The notes under the pieces were generated by a model, which was not told where the DNA came from, did no database searches, and was given only the letters and a program-made list of their open reading frames with translations. A program made the translations under genes and the position numbers. 64,000 nucleotides of DNA from Bacteroidota bacterium (lineage in GTDB: Bacteria > Bacteroidota > Bacteroidia > Palsa-948). Shown here in pieces: positions 8,492 through 16,535 of the stretch. The first letter of the stretch is position 1, and every line of letters begins with the position of its first letter. The stretch covers positions 1 to 64,000 of the forward strand of contig JACQAL010000004.1 of the NCBI GenBank assembly GCA_016195025.1, read 5' to 3'.

Positions 8492-8507
8492 TGTGTTTTG
8501 GTTTTGC

Positions 8508-8557
8508 GGTGCGGATAACGAATCACTACGCATCTGCGAATGTATGTTTGCCGCACC
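8508..8557 (-). promoter_or_regulatory. Stem-loop in the ssb leader
   Basis: GGTGCGG (8508-8514) and CCGCACC (8551-8557) pair perfectly across a 36-base loop in the leader of ssb, 17 bp upstream of the chosen start. A -7-like box (CACCTTTG on the minus strand) lies further upstream near 8584-8591. The stem might modulate ssb translation; nothing proves it. Confidence 0.3.
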
Positions 8558-8624
8558 AGTTGTTGTTTTTAATTTATGATACAAAGGTGCGATGCTTCTG
8601 CCAGATGATTCGGTTATTAAGTAT

Positions 8625-8680
8625 TTACATTCGGAACTAAGTGTTTGTAAACGTTTGCAAACGGATAATGTTTACATTCG
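8625..8680. promoter_or_regulatory. LacI/cre-like palindrome with flanking direct repeats
   Basis: The palindrome CGTTTGCAAACG (8652-8663) is perfect, and TGTAAACGTTTGCA (8646-8659) is close to a LacI/GalR-family operator. Two copies of TTTACATTCG flank it (near 8625 and 8671). The site lies in the divergent gap between ssb and the zinc-ribbon gene and could control either. Confidence 0.35.
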
Positions 8681-8695
8681 TGGAAATTTCTTGCT

Positions 8696-9064
8696 ATGGA
8701 AAAGAAATGTATTGAATGCGGTGAGTCGTTCAAAGGGAGGATAGATAAAAAATTCTGTTCGGACCTTTGCCGGAATGCGTTCAACAATAAACAAAACAGC
8801 GATACCACCAACTACATGCGCTCGGTGAATACTATTCTGCGGAAGAACCGGAGAATACTTTTGGAGTATGTGGAACGCGGAAAGGGGAAAGCGAATGTGC
8901 ACCGGCAAAAACTGAATGAGAAAGGATTTAACTTCAGCCATCTTACGCACACGCTGAAAACCCAGAAAGGAATTTATTTTTTCTGTTACGAGTACGGTTA
9001 TCTTCCGCTGGAAAAGGATTTTTTCCTATTAGTGAAACGGAATTCAGACAGGAAGGAGGGTTGA
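8696..9064 (+). CDS. Small zinc-ribbon protein
   Basis: A 122-residue protein starting MEKKCIECGESFKGRIDKKF. Two pairs of cysteines, CIEC and CSDLC, spaced by about 16 residues, form a probable zinc ribbon. It resembles the short ribbon domain in many uncharacterised Bacteroidota proteins. The rest is basic, with RKNRRILLEYVERGKGKANVH and an aromatic segment GIYFFCYEYGYLPL. No catalytic motif is visible. It is transcribed divergently from ssb across a gap with operator-like repeats. Nucleic-acid binding is likely from charge and ribbon, but the function is unknown. Confidence 0.65.
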   Translation: MEKKCIECGESFKGRIDKKFCSDLCRNAFNNKQNSDTTNYMRSVNTILRKNRRILLEYVERGKGKANVHRQKLNEKGFNFSHLTHTLKTQKGIYFFCYEYGYLPLEKDFFLLVKRNSDRKEG

Positions 9065-9067
9065 GGA

Positions 9068-9340
9068 TGATTAATGATGGTTGATGGTTGTGGGATGATG
9101 GTTTGAGGTGACGGGGTGGCAGGTTGGGAATGGTTAATGGTTAATGGATGATGGTTAATGGCAGGTTGAGGTTGAGGGATGACAGGTTGATGTGAAGGAA
9201 TGGCAGGTTAAGGTTGAGGGAGTAAGGTTTTATGTTGTGAAAGGATGATTTGAAGTTGATGGTTGATGGTTGATGGTTGTGGGATGATGGTTTGAGATAA
9301 AGAAATTAAAAATTAAAAATTAAAAATTAAAAATTCATAT
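9068..9340. repeat. Simple-word repeat tract (GATGGTTGATGG, AATTAAAAATT)
   Basis: This gene-free stretch consists of degenerate direct repeats of words such as GATGGTTGATGG, GGTTAATGG, GGATGACAGGTTGA and GGTTGAGG, followed by four copies of AAAAATT. No coding potential is seen. It separates convergent genes (the zinc-ribbon gene and a carboxypeptidase-regulatory fragment). The same words recur in coding frame at 50725-50757 and 51783-51840. Confidence 0.7.
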
Positions 9341-9345
9341 TGGGT

Positions 9346-9663
9346 TTAGGATTTTTCCATTTGGATGTCGGCATCTGTTATTGTGGTGGTTTTGACTGTG
9401 ACTTGTGTGGTGTTGGTTTTGTAGCCGGCTTTTGTTGTTTCGAGTTGGTAAGTGCCTTCGGGAATTCGTTTGAAGGAGTAATGCCCTGAGCGATTTGTGC
9501 GGGTGGTGCGTGTATCGTCTGCGGGAGTGGTGGTTTGTTGGCGGAAGCCGCTTGCGAGGACGCTTTTGAGTGAGACGAGCGCGCCTCCGATGGCTGCGGT
9601 GGTGGCTTTATCGGTTAGTACGCTTTTGAAAGGAATGTTGAAAAAAAATTTATTGCTCTGCTG
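9346..9663 (-). pseudogene. Fragment of a carboxypeptidase-regulatory-like domain protein
   Basis: The frame is open for 105 codons between stops, with no plausible start. It reads FKSVLTDKATTAAIGGALVS, then TRTNRSGHYSFKRIPEGTYQ, LETTKAGYKTNTTQVTV and ends DIQMEKS. This is the beta-sandwich CarboxypepD_reg-like pattern (G.V.D..T..PI.GA.V....G....T..G.Y.F..IP.G.Y.L). Such domains start many TonB-dependent receptors or occur alone in secreted proteins. Signal peptide and further domains are missing, so I treat it as a decayed remnant. A 10-bp stem hairpin (ACCACTCTCT/AGAGAGTGGT) interrupts the DNA at its 5' end (9665-9691). Confidence 0.55.
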
Positions 9664-9664
9664 C

Positions 9665-9691
9665 TACCACTCTCTGCTCAGTAGAGAGTGG
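9665..9691. repeat. Short perfect hairpin
   Basis: ACCACTCTCT and AGAGAGTGGT pair perfectly around GCTCAGT. It lies between the end of the T9SS beta-helix gene and the truncated carboxypeptidase-regulatory fragment, both on the minus strand. It may terminate transcription of the beta-helix gene or mark the rearrangement that truncated the fragment. Confidence 0.5.
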
Positions 9692-9732
9692 TGATGGTCC
9701 GACTTTGCTCAGTACGGGCTGCGTTGTGTGTA

Positions 9733-11505
9733 TTATTTGCTGATTACAATTTTTTTATTTGCTGTGCCTTGTGCCGTTTTTAGTTGGATGAAATAAATTC
9801 CTTGGGGTTGGTTTGATAAAGTAATTTCTGTTTTTGTGGAATTGATTTGAGAAGAATAAATTTTTTCTCCCTGCATATTATAAATTGTTACTTCTCCTTT
9901 TGTTAATTCAGTACTTAAAATAAATTTTCCTGATGAGGGGTTGGGATAAATGCTGATTCCGGTTTCGGTTTCAATTTCATTAACAGGCATAAAAAACATA
10001 GTTTCATGTGCACCAATATCAACATGATTATTCAGAACTCTTACACCTCCAAAATAATCTGTTTCATTGACCCCGGCAACAAATAAAAAATCTCCATTGT
10101 CAATACATGGGCTTGTGTTGATATCAAGATGAAAATCGGGAGATGCAATATTTGAATTTATCAGCGAAGGGTCTGCGTAAATTGAATTTGCATCCATTCC
10201 TGTTTGCGAAACATAATTTGAAAACGCGGAATAGGAATTTGTTCCCCAGTTCACTGTTATATTGTTGCTATTATTATTGGGAGTGTACCAGCAATTATAG
10301 TTGATGGAATTTCCGCTGAAAGGGGTGATGTTGTCTTTCGAGATGAGAATATTCTGCGCGTTGGTATAGAAAATATTATTCTGAATTTTGCAGTTCGACA
10401 TTTTGGTCATGTAAATTTCTCCTGTGCCGCTATTTGAATAATCGTCTTTCAGAAAAGTATTGTTCAGCACAGAACTGTTCAGCACCTGCCCGGTAGTGGA
10501 AGAAGTGTAGCCGCCAATGGCGAGCCCTGCTTCTTTATTATTGTAGAAAACATTATCGCGCACAGTAATATTTGATGTGCTTCCGTTTTGCTCGCAGCCG
10601 ATTTCAATTCCCCAGCCGTTTCCATAGGAAGTGTTTCGTTCGATGATAGTATTTTTTCCTCCGTCCACATAAATTCCCCCGCTGGTTGCATAGTTGGAAA
10701 CATTGTTGTAGCAGATATTCTGAAAACAATTTCCGTTTCTCGCCTGGTCGAGGGCAGCGTTTGAACTTGTTCCGTAATTTCCTTCCATGTCAATGCCGAT
10801 ATTTTTATTATCGTGCACACTATTATTTGAAACTGTGAACGTGTCCACGTTTCCATCGAGCGCCACTGCTTCGCTGAAGCCGGTGATGTTGTTATATACT
10901 TCGCAACTGTCAATCACCACATTTGTAATTGCATTCGCCTGATTTGTTCCCTGTCCATAGACAATCATTGGATTTGAGTTGTCATTTGAAGTTGGAGTTG
11001 CGCTTGGATTGGAAGTCCAGTTGATGCTGGTGATTTTTAAATTCCTCAGCGTGATATTTGAAACTCCTCCGCTTGCGGTTGCAGAAATGGTAACGCCCGT
11101 TGCATAGTTCACCACTTTATTTTGCACGGTAATATTTTCAACGATGAGATTGCTTTTGTCTTCAATGTACAGCATATCATTTTGCGAAGTTCCGGTTCCG
11201 TCAAGAACAACCACTTCTGTTTGATAATTTCTGAACGTGATTGGATTTGCAGGAGTGCCGCTTACGTTGGCGATAACATTTTCATAATAGGTTCCTCCGC
11301 GAATATAAACGGTGCTGCCGGGAGTTGCGCTGGTAAATGCTTTCTGAATTGTTTTCCATGCCTGCGCGGTGGATGTGCCGGAATTAGTATTGCTTCCGGT
11401 TGCGCCATCAACGTAAAAACTTTGGGAGAATGCCTCACCCCCTGCCCCTCTCCAAAAGAGAGGGGAGAAAAGCACGCATAGATATAAGAAAATTATTTTT
11501 CTCAT
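9733..11505 (-). CDS. Secreted right-handed beta-helix protein with T9SS sorting domain
   Basis: From the ATG at 11505 the product has ~590 residues. It carries a signal peptide ([14 protein letters not shown]), a [16 protein letters not shown] start typical of pectate-lyase-like/DUF1565 helices, then ~400 residues of Asn-rich coils ([31 protein letters not shown]). The end is a type A T9SS sorting domain ([16 protein letters not shown] ... [21 protein letters not shown]). It is likely exported to the cell surface and may bind or cleave polysaccharide; no catalytic triad was identified. The start overlaps the fumC stop as ATGA, so translation is probably coupled. A palindromic repeat encodes [12 protein letters not shown] inside the signal region. 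A longer upstream start at 11541 lies within fumC and is less likely. Confidence 0.75.
   Translation of the reverse strand: MRKIIFLYLCVLFSPLFWRGAGGEAFSQSFYVDGATGSNTNSGTSTAQAWKTIQKAFTSATPGSTVYIRGGTYYENVIANVSGTPANPITFRNYQTEVVVLDGTGTSQNDMLYIEDKSNLIVENITVQNKVVNYATGVTISATASGGVSNITLRNLKITSINWTSNPSATPTSNDNSNPMIVYGQGTNQANAITNVVIDSCEVYNNITGFSEAVALDGNVDTFTVSNNSVHDNKNIGIDMEGNYGTSSNAALDQARNGNCFQNICYNNVSNYATSGGIYVDGGKNTIIERNTSYGNGWGIEIGCEQNGSTSNITVRDNVFYNNKEAGLAIGGYTSSTTGQVLNSSVLNNTFLKDDYSNSGTGEIYMTKMSNCKIQNNIFYTNAQNILISKDNITPFSGNSINYNCWYTPNNNSNNITVNWGTNSYSAFSNYVSQTGMDANSIYADPSLINSNIASPDFHLDINTSPCIDNGDFLFVAGVNETDYFGGVRVLNNHVDIGAHETMFFMPVNEIETETGISIYPNPSSGKFILSTELTKGEVTIYNMQGEKIYSSQINSTKTEITLSNQPQGIYFIQLKTAQGTANKKIVISK
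11438..11470. repeat. REP-like palindrome inserted in a signal-peptide region
   Basis: CCCCTCTC and GAGAGGGG pair around CAAAA. On the minus strand the insert is read as [12 protein letters not shown] within the signal peptide end of the T9SS beta-helix protein. The motif matches a palindrome family I know to recur in Bacteroidota genomes (read as CPSPKERG on the other strand). Related copies occur here near 140, 29043, 37996 and 51258. Confidence 0.65.
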
Positions 11506-12899
11506 TTCAAACTCCCCGTCATATCTTCGGGACGAACCCATTGGTCAAATTGTTCTGCGGTAACCAAACCAAGTTCAATCGCTGCCTGTTTCAAGGTTTT
11601 ATTTTCCTTGTGTGCTTTCTTGGCAATCCTGGCTGCGTTTTCATAGCCGATGTGCGTGTTGAGTGAAGTAACGAGCATGAGAGAATTGTCCAAATGTTTT
11701 TTAATTATTTCTTTGTTCGGTTCAATTCCCGCTGCGCATTTATCATTGAACGAAACACAGGCATCACCGAGCAAGCGCGCGCTTTGCAAAACATTTGCTG
11801 CGATTAAAGGTTTGAAAACATTCAACTCGAAATGCCCCGAAATTCCTCCTATGGAAACCGCAGTATCATTTCCAATCACCTGCGCGCAAACCATTGTCAT
11901 GGCTTCGGGCTGAGTGGGATTTACTTTTCCGGGCATGATGGAGGAGCCCGGCTCGTTATCGGGAATACTAATTTCTCCGATTCCGCTGCGCGGACCGGAT
12001 GAAAGAATGCGGATGTCATTCGCAATTTTGAAAAGAGAAACTGCAGAACGTTTCAGCGCTCCGCTGAGTTCCACCATTGCATCGTGCGCTGCGAGCGCTT
12101 CAAATTTGTTGGGTGCAGTGATAAAAGGAAGCCCTGTGAGTTCGGCAATTTTTTTTGCAACAAGAACATCATAACCTTTCGGAGTATTCAATCCGGTTCC
12201 CACTGCAGTTCCGCCAAGCGCAAGTTCGCGAATCATTTCGAGGGCATTTTTTACAGCGCGGATTCCGTTATCGAGTTGCTGAACATATCCTGAAAATTCC
12301 TGCCCAAGTGTGAGAGGCGTTGCATCCATGAAATGAGTTCTGCCGGTCTTCACAATAGTTTTGAACTCTTCGGATTTTTTGTGAAGAGTTTCGCGGAGTT
12401 TTCTCATTCCGGGAAGCGTGACGGAATGAATGAGCAATCCAGCCGCAATGTGCATGGCGGTTGGAAAAGTATCGTTGGAGGATTGCGATTTGTTCACATC
12501 ATCGTTCGGATGCAAAACTTTTTTCTCATCGGTAAGTTTTCCTCCTGATACAACATGCGCTCGGTAAGCAATCACTTCGTTTGCATTCATGTTGCTTTGC
12601 GTTCCGCTTCCGGTTTGCCAAATCACGAGCGGAAACTGGTCGTCTAATTTTCCGGTGAGGATTTCATCGCATACTTTTGAAATCAAATCGCATTTTTCTT
12701 TTGAAAGAACTTTCAGTTCGAGATTTGCCCGGGCGGCAGCTTTTTTCAGATACGCAAAGGCATGAATGATTTCCTTCGGCATGCTGGCTTCGGGACCAAT
12801 CCTGAAATTATTTCTGGAGCGTTCGGTTTGCGCACCCCAGTATTTATCTGCGGGCACTTTTACTTCGCCCATGGTGTCGTGTTCAATTCTGAAATCCAT
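11502..12899 (-). CDS. fumC: Fumarate hydratase class II
   Basis: The 465-residue protein is full length and carries the fumarase/aspartase signature [15 protein letters not shown], with upstream conserved blocks [29 protein letters not shown] and [20 protein letters not shown]. These are the classic substrate-binding motifs of class II fumarase (no iron-sulphur cluster). It converts fumarate to malate in the TCA cycle as a tetramer. The start is [22 protein letters not shown], as in other fumarases. Its TGA overlaps the start of the T9SS beta-helix gene, an odd metabolic/secreted pairing. Confidence 0.95.
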   Translation of the reverse strand: MDFRIEHDTMGEVKVPADKYWGAQTERSRNNFRIGPEASMPKEIIHAFAYLKKAAARANLELKVLSKEKCDLISKVCDEILTGKLDDQFPLVIWQTGSGTQSNMNANEVIAYRAHVVSGGKLTDEKKVLHPNDDVNKSQSSNDTFPTAMHIAAGLLIHSVTLPGMRKLRETLHKKSEEFKTIVKTGRTHFMDATPLTLGQEFSGYVQQLDNGIRAVKNALEMIRELALGGTAVGTGLNTPKGYDVLVAKKIAELTGLPFITAPNKFEALAAHDAMVELSGALKRSAVSLFKIANDIRILSSGPRSGIGEISIPDNEPGSSIMPGKVNPTQPEAMTMVCAQVIGNDTAVSIGGISGHFELNVFKPLIAANVLQSARLLGDACVSFNDKCAAGIEPNKEIIKKHLDNSLMLVTSLNTHIGYENAARIAKKAHKENKTLKQAAIELGLVTAEQFDQWVRPEDMTGSLK

Positions 12900-12932
12900 A
12901 GGAATTAAATTAATGGAAGGTAAAATTAGAAT

Positions 12933-13184
12933 TTATTGCTTTACTATTTTTCTATAAAAATTTTCTCCGGCAGAATTAATTTTAAGAATATAAATTCCTG
13001 CATTTAAACCGCTGCAATCAATAGTGATTGAGTTGTTGATTGGCTGTATTGATTTTATTTTTTCTCCGACACTATTAAAAAGTTCTACGTTTTTAATTTC
13101 TTCCCCGCTTTTAAGTTCAACCTTTTCTGAAACAGGATTTGGAAAAACGCAGAGAGATTTTTTTTCATTCTTATTTTTTGTCAA
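12933..13184 (-). CDS. Orphan T9SS type A sorting domain (possible gene remnant)
   Basis: The 83 residues contain almost nothing but a sorting domain: SLCVFPNPVSEKVELKSGEE, VELFNSVGEKIKS, IDCSGLNAGIYILKINSAGENFYRKIVKQ. There is no signal peptide or cargo domain. The only in-frame start is a TTG lying inside a TATCTTTG promoter-like box (13182-13189). An ATG 15 bp later is in a different frame and would read MKKNLSAFF, which looks like the start of a signal peptide. A small indel may therefore have separated a start from this tail, or the rest of the gene has been deleted. Not expected to be exported as it stands. Confidence 0.5.
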   Translation of the reverse strand: MTKNKNEKKSLCVFPNPVSEKVELKSGEEIKNVELFNSVGEKIKSIQPINNSITIDCSGLNAGIYILKINSAGENFYRKIVKQ

Positions 13185-13189
13185 AGATA
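13182..13189 (-). promoter_or_regulatory. Bacteroidota -7 promoter box (TATCTTTG)
   Basis: On the minus strand TATCTTTG fits the TAnnTTTG consensus. It lies directly at the proposed TTG start of the orphan sorting-domain ORF and 13 bp before an out-of-frame ATG. It supports transcription of this small region even though the reading frame looks damaged. Confidence 0.45.
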
Positions 13190-13220
13190 GATAAATAGAA
13201 AAGTATCATAGTTGCAATTA

Positions 13221-13559
13221 TCATAAAAACTTTTTCACTTTTTCAGGCGGTCGCGCAATTATTGCATGGTTTCCTTTCACCACAATGGGCCGTTCAATCA
13301 GAACAGGATTCGCTGCGAGGATTTTCAGCCATTGTTCTTCGGAAAAATTTTTGTTCTGAAATTTCCTGAAGAGCGGTTCTTTCCTTCGGATAATTTCTTC
13401 CGCTTTCATTCCGAGTTTTTTCAGAATGCTTTTTAATTCCTTTTCGGAAGGAGGAGTTTTCAGGTATTCAATAATTTTTATTTGTTCTTTTTTCTTCCCG
13501 AGAATTTCAAGCGCGCACCGGCTTTTGGAGCAGCGGGTGTTATGGTAAATGGTAATCAT
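13221..13559 (-). CDS. ArsC/Spx-family thioredoxin-fold protein (arsenate reductase-like)
   Basis: The protein of 112 residues starts MITIYHNTRCSKSRCALEIL. The active-site Cys of the ArsC family follows HNTR, with a second Cys at CSKSRC. The central LKTPPSEKELKSILKKLG and the end NPVLIERPIVVKGNHAIIARPPEKV carry the family's conserved RPI(V) and RPP motifs. ArsC proteins reduce arsenate with glutaredoxin or glutathione; Spx/YffB relatives have other roles. No ars operon genes are adjacent, so the substrate is open. It precedes prfB downstream, with 5 bp between stop and start regions. Confidence 0.75.
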   Translation of the reverse strand: MITIYHNTRCSKSRCALEILGKKKEQIKIIEYLKTPPSEKELKSILKKLGMKAEEIIRRKEPLFRKFQNKNFSEEQWLKILAANPVLIERPIVVKGNHAIIARPPEKVKKFL

Positions 13560-13564
13560 TGCAA

Positions 13565-14657
13565 TTAATTTTTCCCTCCAAACTCCATCAGATATTTTTT
13601 TATGAATTCGTCCAAATTCCCATCGAGAACCCCCTGCGCGTTGGAAGTTTCATAATCCGTGCGCAAATCTTTCACCAGTTTATACGGATGCAACACATAG
13701 TTTCTGATTTGCGAACCCCATTCAATTTTTTTCTTTCCTGCTTCAACAGCAGCAGATTTTTCCCTGCGCTTTCGCATTTCCACTTCATACAATTGCGACT
13801 TCAACATCTTCAATGCCCGCTCGCGATTCGCCAACTGAGAACGTTCCACCTGGCACACGACCACGATTCCCGAAGGAATATGTTTCATCTGAACTTTTGT
13901 TTCCACTTTATTTACATTCTGCCCGCCCGCTCCGCCTGAGCGCGATGTCTGAATTTCCAAATCAGATTCTTTCACATCAATTTCAATCGTGTCATCCACG
14001 AGCGGATAAACATAAACCGATGCGAATGAAGTATGCCTTCGCGCATTTGAATCGAACGGAGAAATCCGCACAAGCCGGTGGACTCCGTTTTCTCCTTTCA
14101 AATAACCATAAGCAAAGTCACCATCGAACTGAAGCGTGACCGATTTCACTCCTGCAATATCGCCTGCCTGCCTGTCTTGTTCTGTAACTTTGAATCCGTT
14201 TTTTTCTCCCCACATCATGTACATGCGCATGAGCATTCCTGCCCAATCGCAACTTTCTGTTCCGCCTGCGCCTGAATTTATCTGAAGCACCGCACTAAGT
14301 GCGTCTTCTTTTTCGCCCAGCATGTTTTTGAATTCGAGTTCTTCAATTGATTTCAGCGCGGAAGTAAATTGCTTGTCTACATCTTGTTCGCTCGCTTCAT
14401 TTTGCTTGAAGAAATCAAAAATCACTTCCACATCATCTACGTGGCGTGAAAGTTCAGAAAAAGAATTTGTCCAGAATTTTTTTTGTTTCAATTCACGGAG
14501 AAGTTCTTCGGCTTTTTTAGGATTGTTCCAGAAATCGGGGGCGTGAGATTTTTGTTCGAGTTCGCCAATCTCGTTTTGCTTTCTGTCGAGGTCAAAGATG
14601 CCTCCTTAACGCTTCTCTGCGGTCTTTCAAATCTTTGATTTGCTCTGCGGTTATCAT
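13565..14657 (-). CDS. prfB: Peptide chain release factor 2 (programmed +1 frameshift)
   Basis: RF2 recognises UGA and UAA stops and releases the peptide. The main frame contains GGQ ([19 protein letters not shown]) and the RF2-type recognition tripeptide SPF ([13 protein letters not shown]). The N-terminus is in another frame: ATG at 14657 ([21 protein letters not shown]) runs 21 codons into CTT TGA C at 14591-14597, preceded by AGGAGG (14601-14606). This is the canonical prfB site, where slippage at CTT to GAC gives a 363-residue protein; RF2 shortage increases slippage, so the gene self-regulates. A TATCTTTG box (14680-14687) is a likely promoter. The next gene downstream is the ArsC-like gene. 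Confidence 0.93.
14591..14606 (-). promoter_or_regulatory. prfB programmed frameshift signal
   Basis: On the minus strand AGGAGG CAT CTT TGA C holds the internal Shine-Dalgarno-like stimulator, the slippery CTT codon and the in-frame TGA recognised by RF2. This internal AGGAGG is notable since most genes in this window start without one. Confidence 0.93.
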
Positions 14658-14679
14658 ATAAGAAGGTTAAAAAGGCGAG

Positions 14680-14687
14680 CAAAGATA
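14680..14687 (-). promoter_or_regulatory. Candidate prfB promoter -7 box
   Basis: TATCTTTG on the minus strand matches the Bacteroidota -7 consensus TAnnTTTG. It ends 22 bp before the prfB ATG, which gives a leader of about 15 bases. No clear -33 TTTG was found. Confidence 0.5.
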
Positions 14688-14695
14688 CTAGAAAT

Positions 14696-14737
14696 GTTTG
14701 TCGTTTGTAGTTAATTGTTCAACCACAAACGACAAAC
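14696..14737. terminator. Perfect 13-bp hairpin between PepSY-like gene and prfB
   Basis: GTTTGTCGTTTGT (14696-14708) and ACAAACGACAAAC (14725-14737) are exact reverse complements with a 16-base loop. The arms are made of the repeated word TTTGTCG. It follows the PepSY-like stop on the minus strand and precedes the prfB promoter box, so terminator or transcript-end stabiliser is plausible, though no long U-tract follows. Confidence 0.55.
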
Positions 14738-14746
14738 TATAAACTT

Positions 14747-15208
14747 TTATTTTCCTTTTTTCTCATCCTTATCGTTATCATTCTCCACTTCTTTCTTCAG
14801 AAAATTTCCGCTGGCATCAAAAATATAATCTGCCTCGTCCACTTCGGCTTCATACGTCACTGTGTTTTTTGCGTCTACAATTTTTGCGGCTTCTTTTATT
14901 TTTTTGCCTGCGAGATTTTTCGTCACATAATCGCTCACGCCCTTCGGCAAAGCGCTTGAAGCAATTTCGGTTTCAGTTTGCAAAAGATTTCCGCTGGCGT
15001 TGAGAAGAACAGAAGTTTCCACTTTGTTCACTTCGAGTTCGGCTTCAAAGTTGCCGTCTTCCTTTTCCCATTTCTCCACTTTTGAATTTGGATAAAGCGA
15101 AGTTACTTTTGATTTCACTGCGGAAGGAACTTCTTCTGATTTGATTTTTTGCGCGCTTGCGCTGAAACTTACAGCCGCTATAGCGAGCAGGACGATGGTT
15201 GTTTTCAT
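14747..15208 (-). CDS. Periplasmic PepSY-like (DUF2874-type) protein
   Basis: The ATG at 15208 gives MKTTIVLLAIAAVSFSASAQ, a clean signal peptide; a longer frame from 15250 adds no signal and is rejected. The mature part holds two PepSY-like repeats: VPSAVKSKVTSLYPNSKVEK with WEKEDGNFEAELEV, and LPKGVSDYVTKNLAGKKIKE with VTYEAEVDEADYIFDASGNF. The end is highly charged (NDNDKDEKKGK). Members of this Bacteroidota family are small periplasmic proteins often next to two-component genes, as here (kinase gene 76 bp upstream). It may be a target or modulator of that system; the biochemical function is unknown. Confidence 0.7.
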   Translation of the reverse strand: MKTTIVLLAIAAVSFSASAQKIKSEEVPSAVKSKVTSLYPNSKVEKWEKEDGNFEAELEVNKVETSVLLNASGNLLQTETEIASSALPKGVSDYVTKNLAGKKIKEAAKIVDAKNTVTYEAEVDEADYIFDASGNFLKKEVENDNDKDEKKGK

Positions 15209-15284
15209 TTTGATTTTATTTTTGGTTGATGTTTTGTTTTGACGATACAAAAGAACGATGCGATTCTGTAGAAAAGTTGTAGCG

Positions 15285-16535
15285 TTAAAAATAAATTGAA
15301 ACAGTATGAATCGAATTGCTGTAAGAATACTTTATTTTGAAATTATACGTTTCGCAAATCTGTTTTACAATTGACAAGCCAAGTCCAACGGAATCACTCG
15401 AAGGACTTGCTTTTTGAAATCGCTCAAATAATTGTTCAGTCGGAGTTTCAAGCGGATTGCCGATGTTTGAAACGACAAGAGAATTATTTTGCAGTTCAAT
15501 AATTATTTTTCCATCGGTTACATTATGTTTGATGGCATTGCCGAAAATATTTGAAAGCAGAATATCAGCGAGTTGAAAATTTATTTTCAGTTGAGGCGAA
15601 GCAATTAATTTTTTCTCTATGGAAATATTTTTAAATAAAATCATATCCTCCAACTGCTCCAGTTTTTTCTCTATGAGATTTTTAAAATCAACATTTTGTT
15701 CTTCGCCAAATTGCCGGTTTTCAATTTTCGCAAGGAGAAGGAGTGACTGATTGAGTTTTGAAAGCCGATTCACCGATTCATAAATTTCATGAATAGATTT
15801 TATTTGCTCCTCCGCTAAGTTTTCCGATTGAATCATCAGTTCAAGTTTTGAGCGGATGATGGCGAGTGGAGTTTGAATTTCGTGCGAAGCATTTTCGGTG
15901 AACTCTTTCAGGTTTTTGTAATCGCGTTGAATTTTTTCAGTCATTTTTAGAATTTCAAAATTCAGAATTCTGAACTCTGAAGTTTTTGCCGAGGGCAAAT
16001 TCATTTGTTCTCTTTCATTCAAGTCAAATTTTTTCAGTTCGTCCAGCGTTTTATAAAACGGCTTCCACATATTTTTTGAAAGATACCAGTTCAGCAGGAA
16101 CAAAACCACGAGCAGAATTACAGTAAGAATTCCCAGCGTGTAAGCAATGCTCTCAATCAAATCATCCGATTCAACGAGCGGACGGCTGATGCTGGCTGAA
16201 TAATTTTTTTCTCCTGCCATTACGGAAAAAGTTAGCACACGATAGGGTTCTAATTCCTGGTCTTCATCGGGAAGCATGGTATCGCGCAAATTTTCTTTCA
16301 CGGGAGAATTTACTTCGTTGAAAACAACTTTGTAAACATCAATAGGAGAAACAGGTGGAAGGGTTGAATTTTTTTCTGCATACTTAATTGCATCTTCCTT
16401 CACCGAATACATCCGCTCGGTGATGGATTCATTAATGATATTGCTGAGAGAAAAATAAAAGATAATTCCGCCAACGAGGAAGAGCATGAGCGTCAACGCT
16501 AAATAATAAATTCCTGTTTTAGTTAACAATTTCAT
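15285..16535 (-). CDS. Sensor histidine kinase (HisKA type)
   Basis: The 416-residue protein has two membrane helices (about 8-30 and 131-152) around a ~100-residue periplasmic sensor, then a HAMP-like region, a dimerisation helix with phospho-acceptor His218 (NASHEIQTPLAIIRSK), and an ATP-binding domain with NIFGNAIKHN and GLGLSIVKQICETY. The G1 DxGxG box is degenerate: SNIGNPL takes its place. Its ATG overlaps the regulator stop (16532-16535), so the pair is translationally coupled. The downstream PepSY-like periplasmic protein may belong to the same circuit. The stimulus is not predictable. Confidence 0.85.
   Translation of the reverse strand: MKLLTKTGIYYLALTLMLFLVGGIIFYFSLSNIINESITERMYSVKEDAIKYAEKNSTLPPVSPIDVYKVVFNEVNSPVKENLRDTMLPDEDQELEPYRVLTFSVMAGEKNYSASISRPLVESDDLIESIAYTLGILTVILLVVLFLLNWYLSKNMWKPFYKTLDELKKFDLNEREQMNLPSAKTSEFRILNFEILKMTEKIQRDYKNLKEFTENASHEIQTPLAIIRSKLELMIQSENLAEEQIKSIHEIYESVNRLSKLNQSLLLLAKIENRQFGEEQNVDFKNLIEKKLEQLEDMILFKNISIEKKLIASPQLKINFQLADILLSNIFGNAIKHNVTDGKIIIELQNNSLVVSNIGNPLETPTEQLFERFQKASPSSDSVGLGLSIVKQICETYNFKIKYSYSNSIHTVSIYF

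Noticed and set aside
8492-8584. N-terminal 31-residue extension of SSB
   Set aside because: The segment has no OB-fold similarity and contains the leader hairpin; the conserved SSB start MNTLRNKVQLIG is internal.
10479-10913. 144-residue ORF in another frame of the T9SS beta-helix gene
   Set aside because: Out-of-frame shadow of a clear secreted protein with signal peptide and sorting domain.
13813-14275. Plus-strand ORFs opposite prfB
   Set aside because: Antisense shadows; prfB motifs GGQ and SPF define the true strand.
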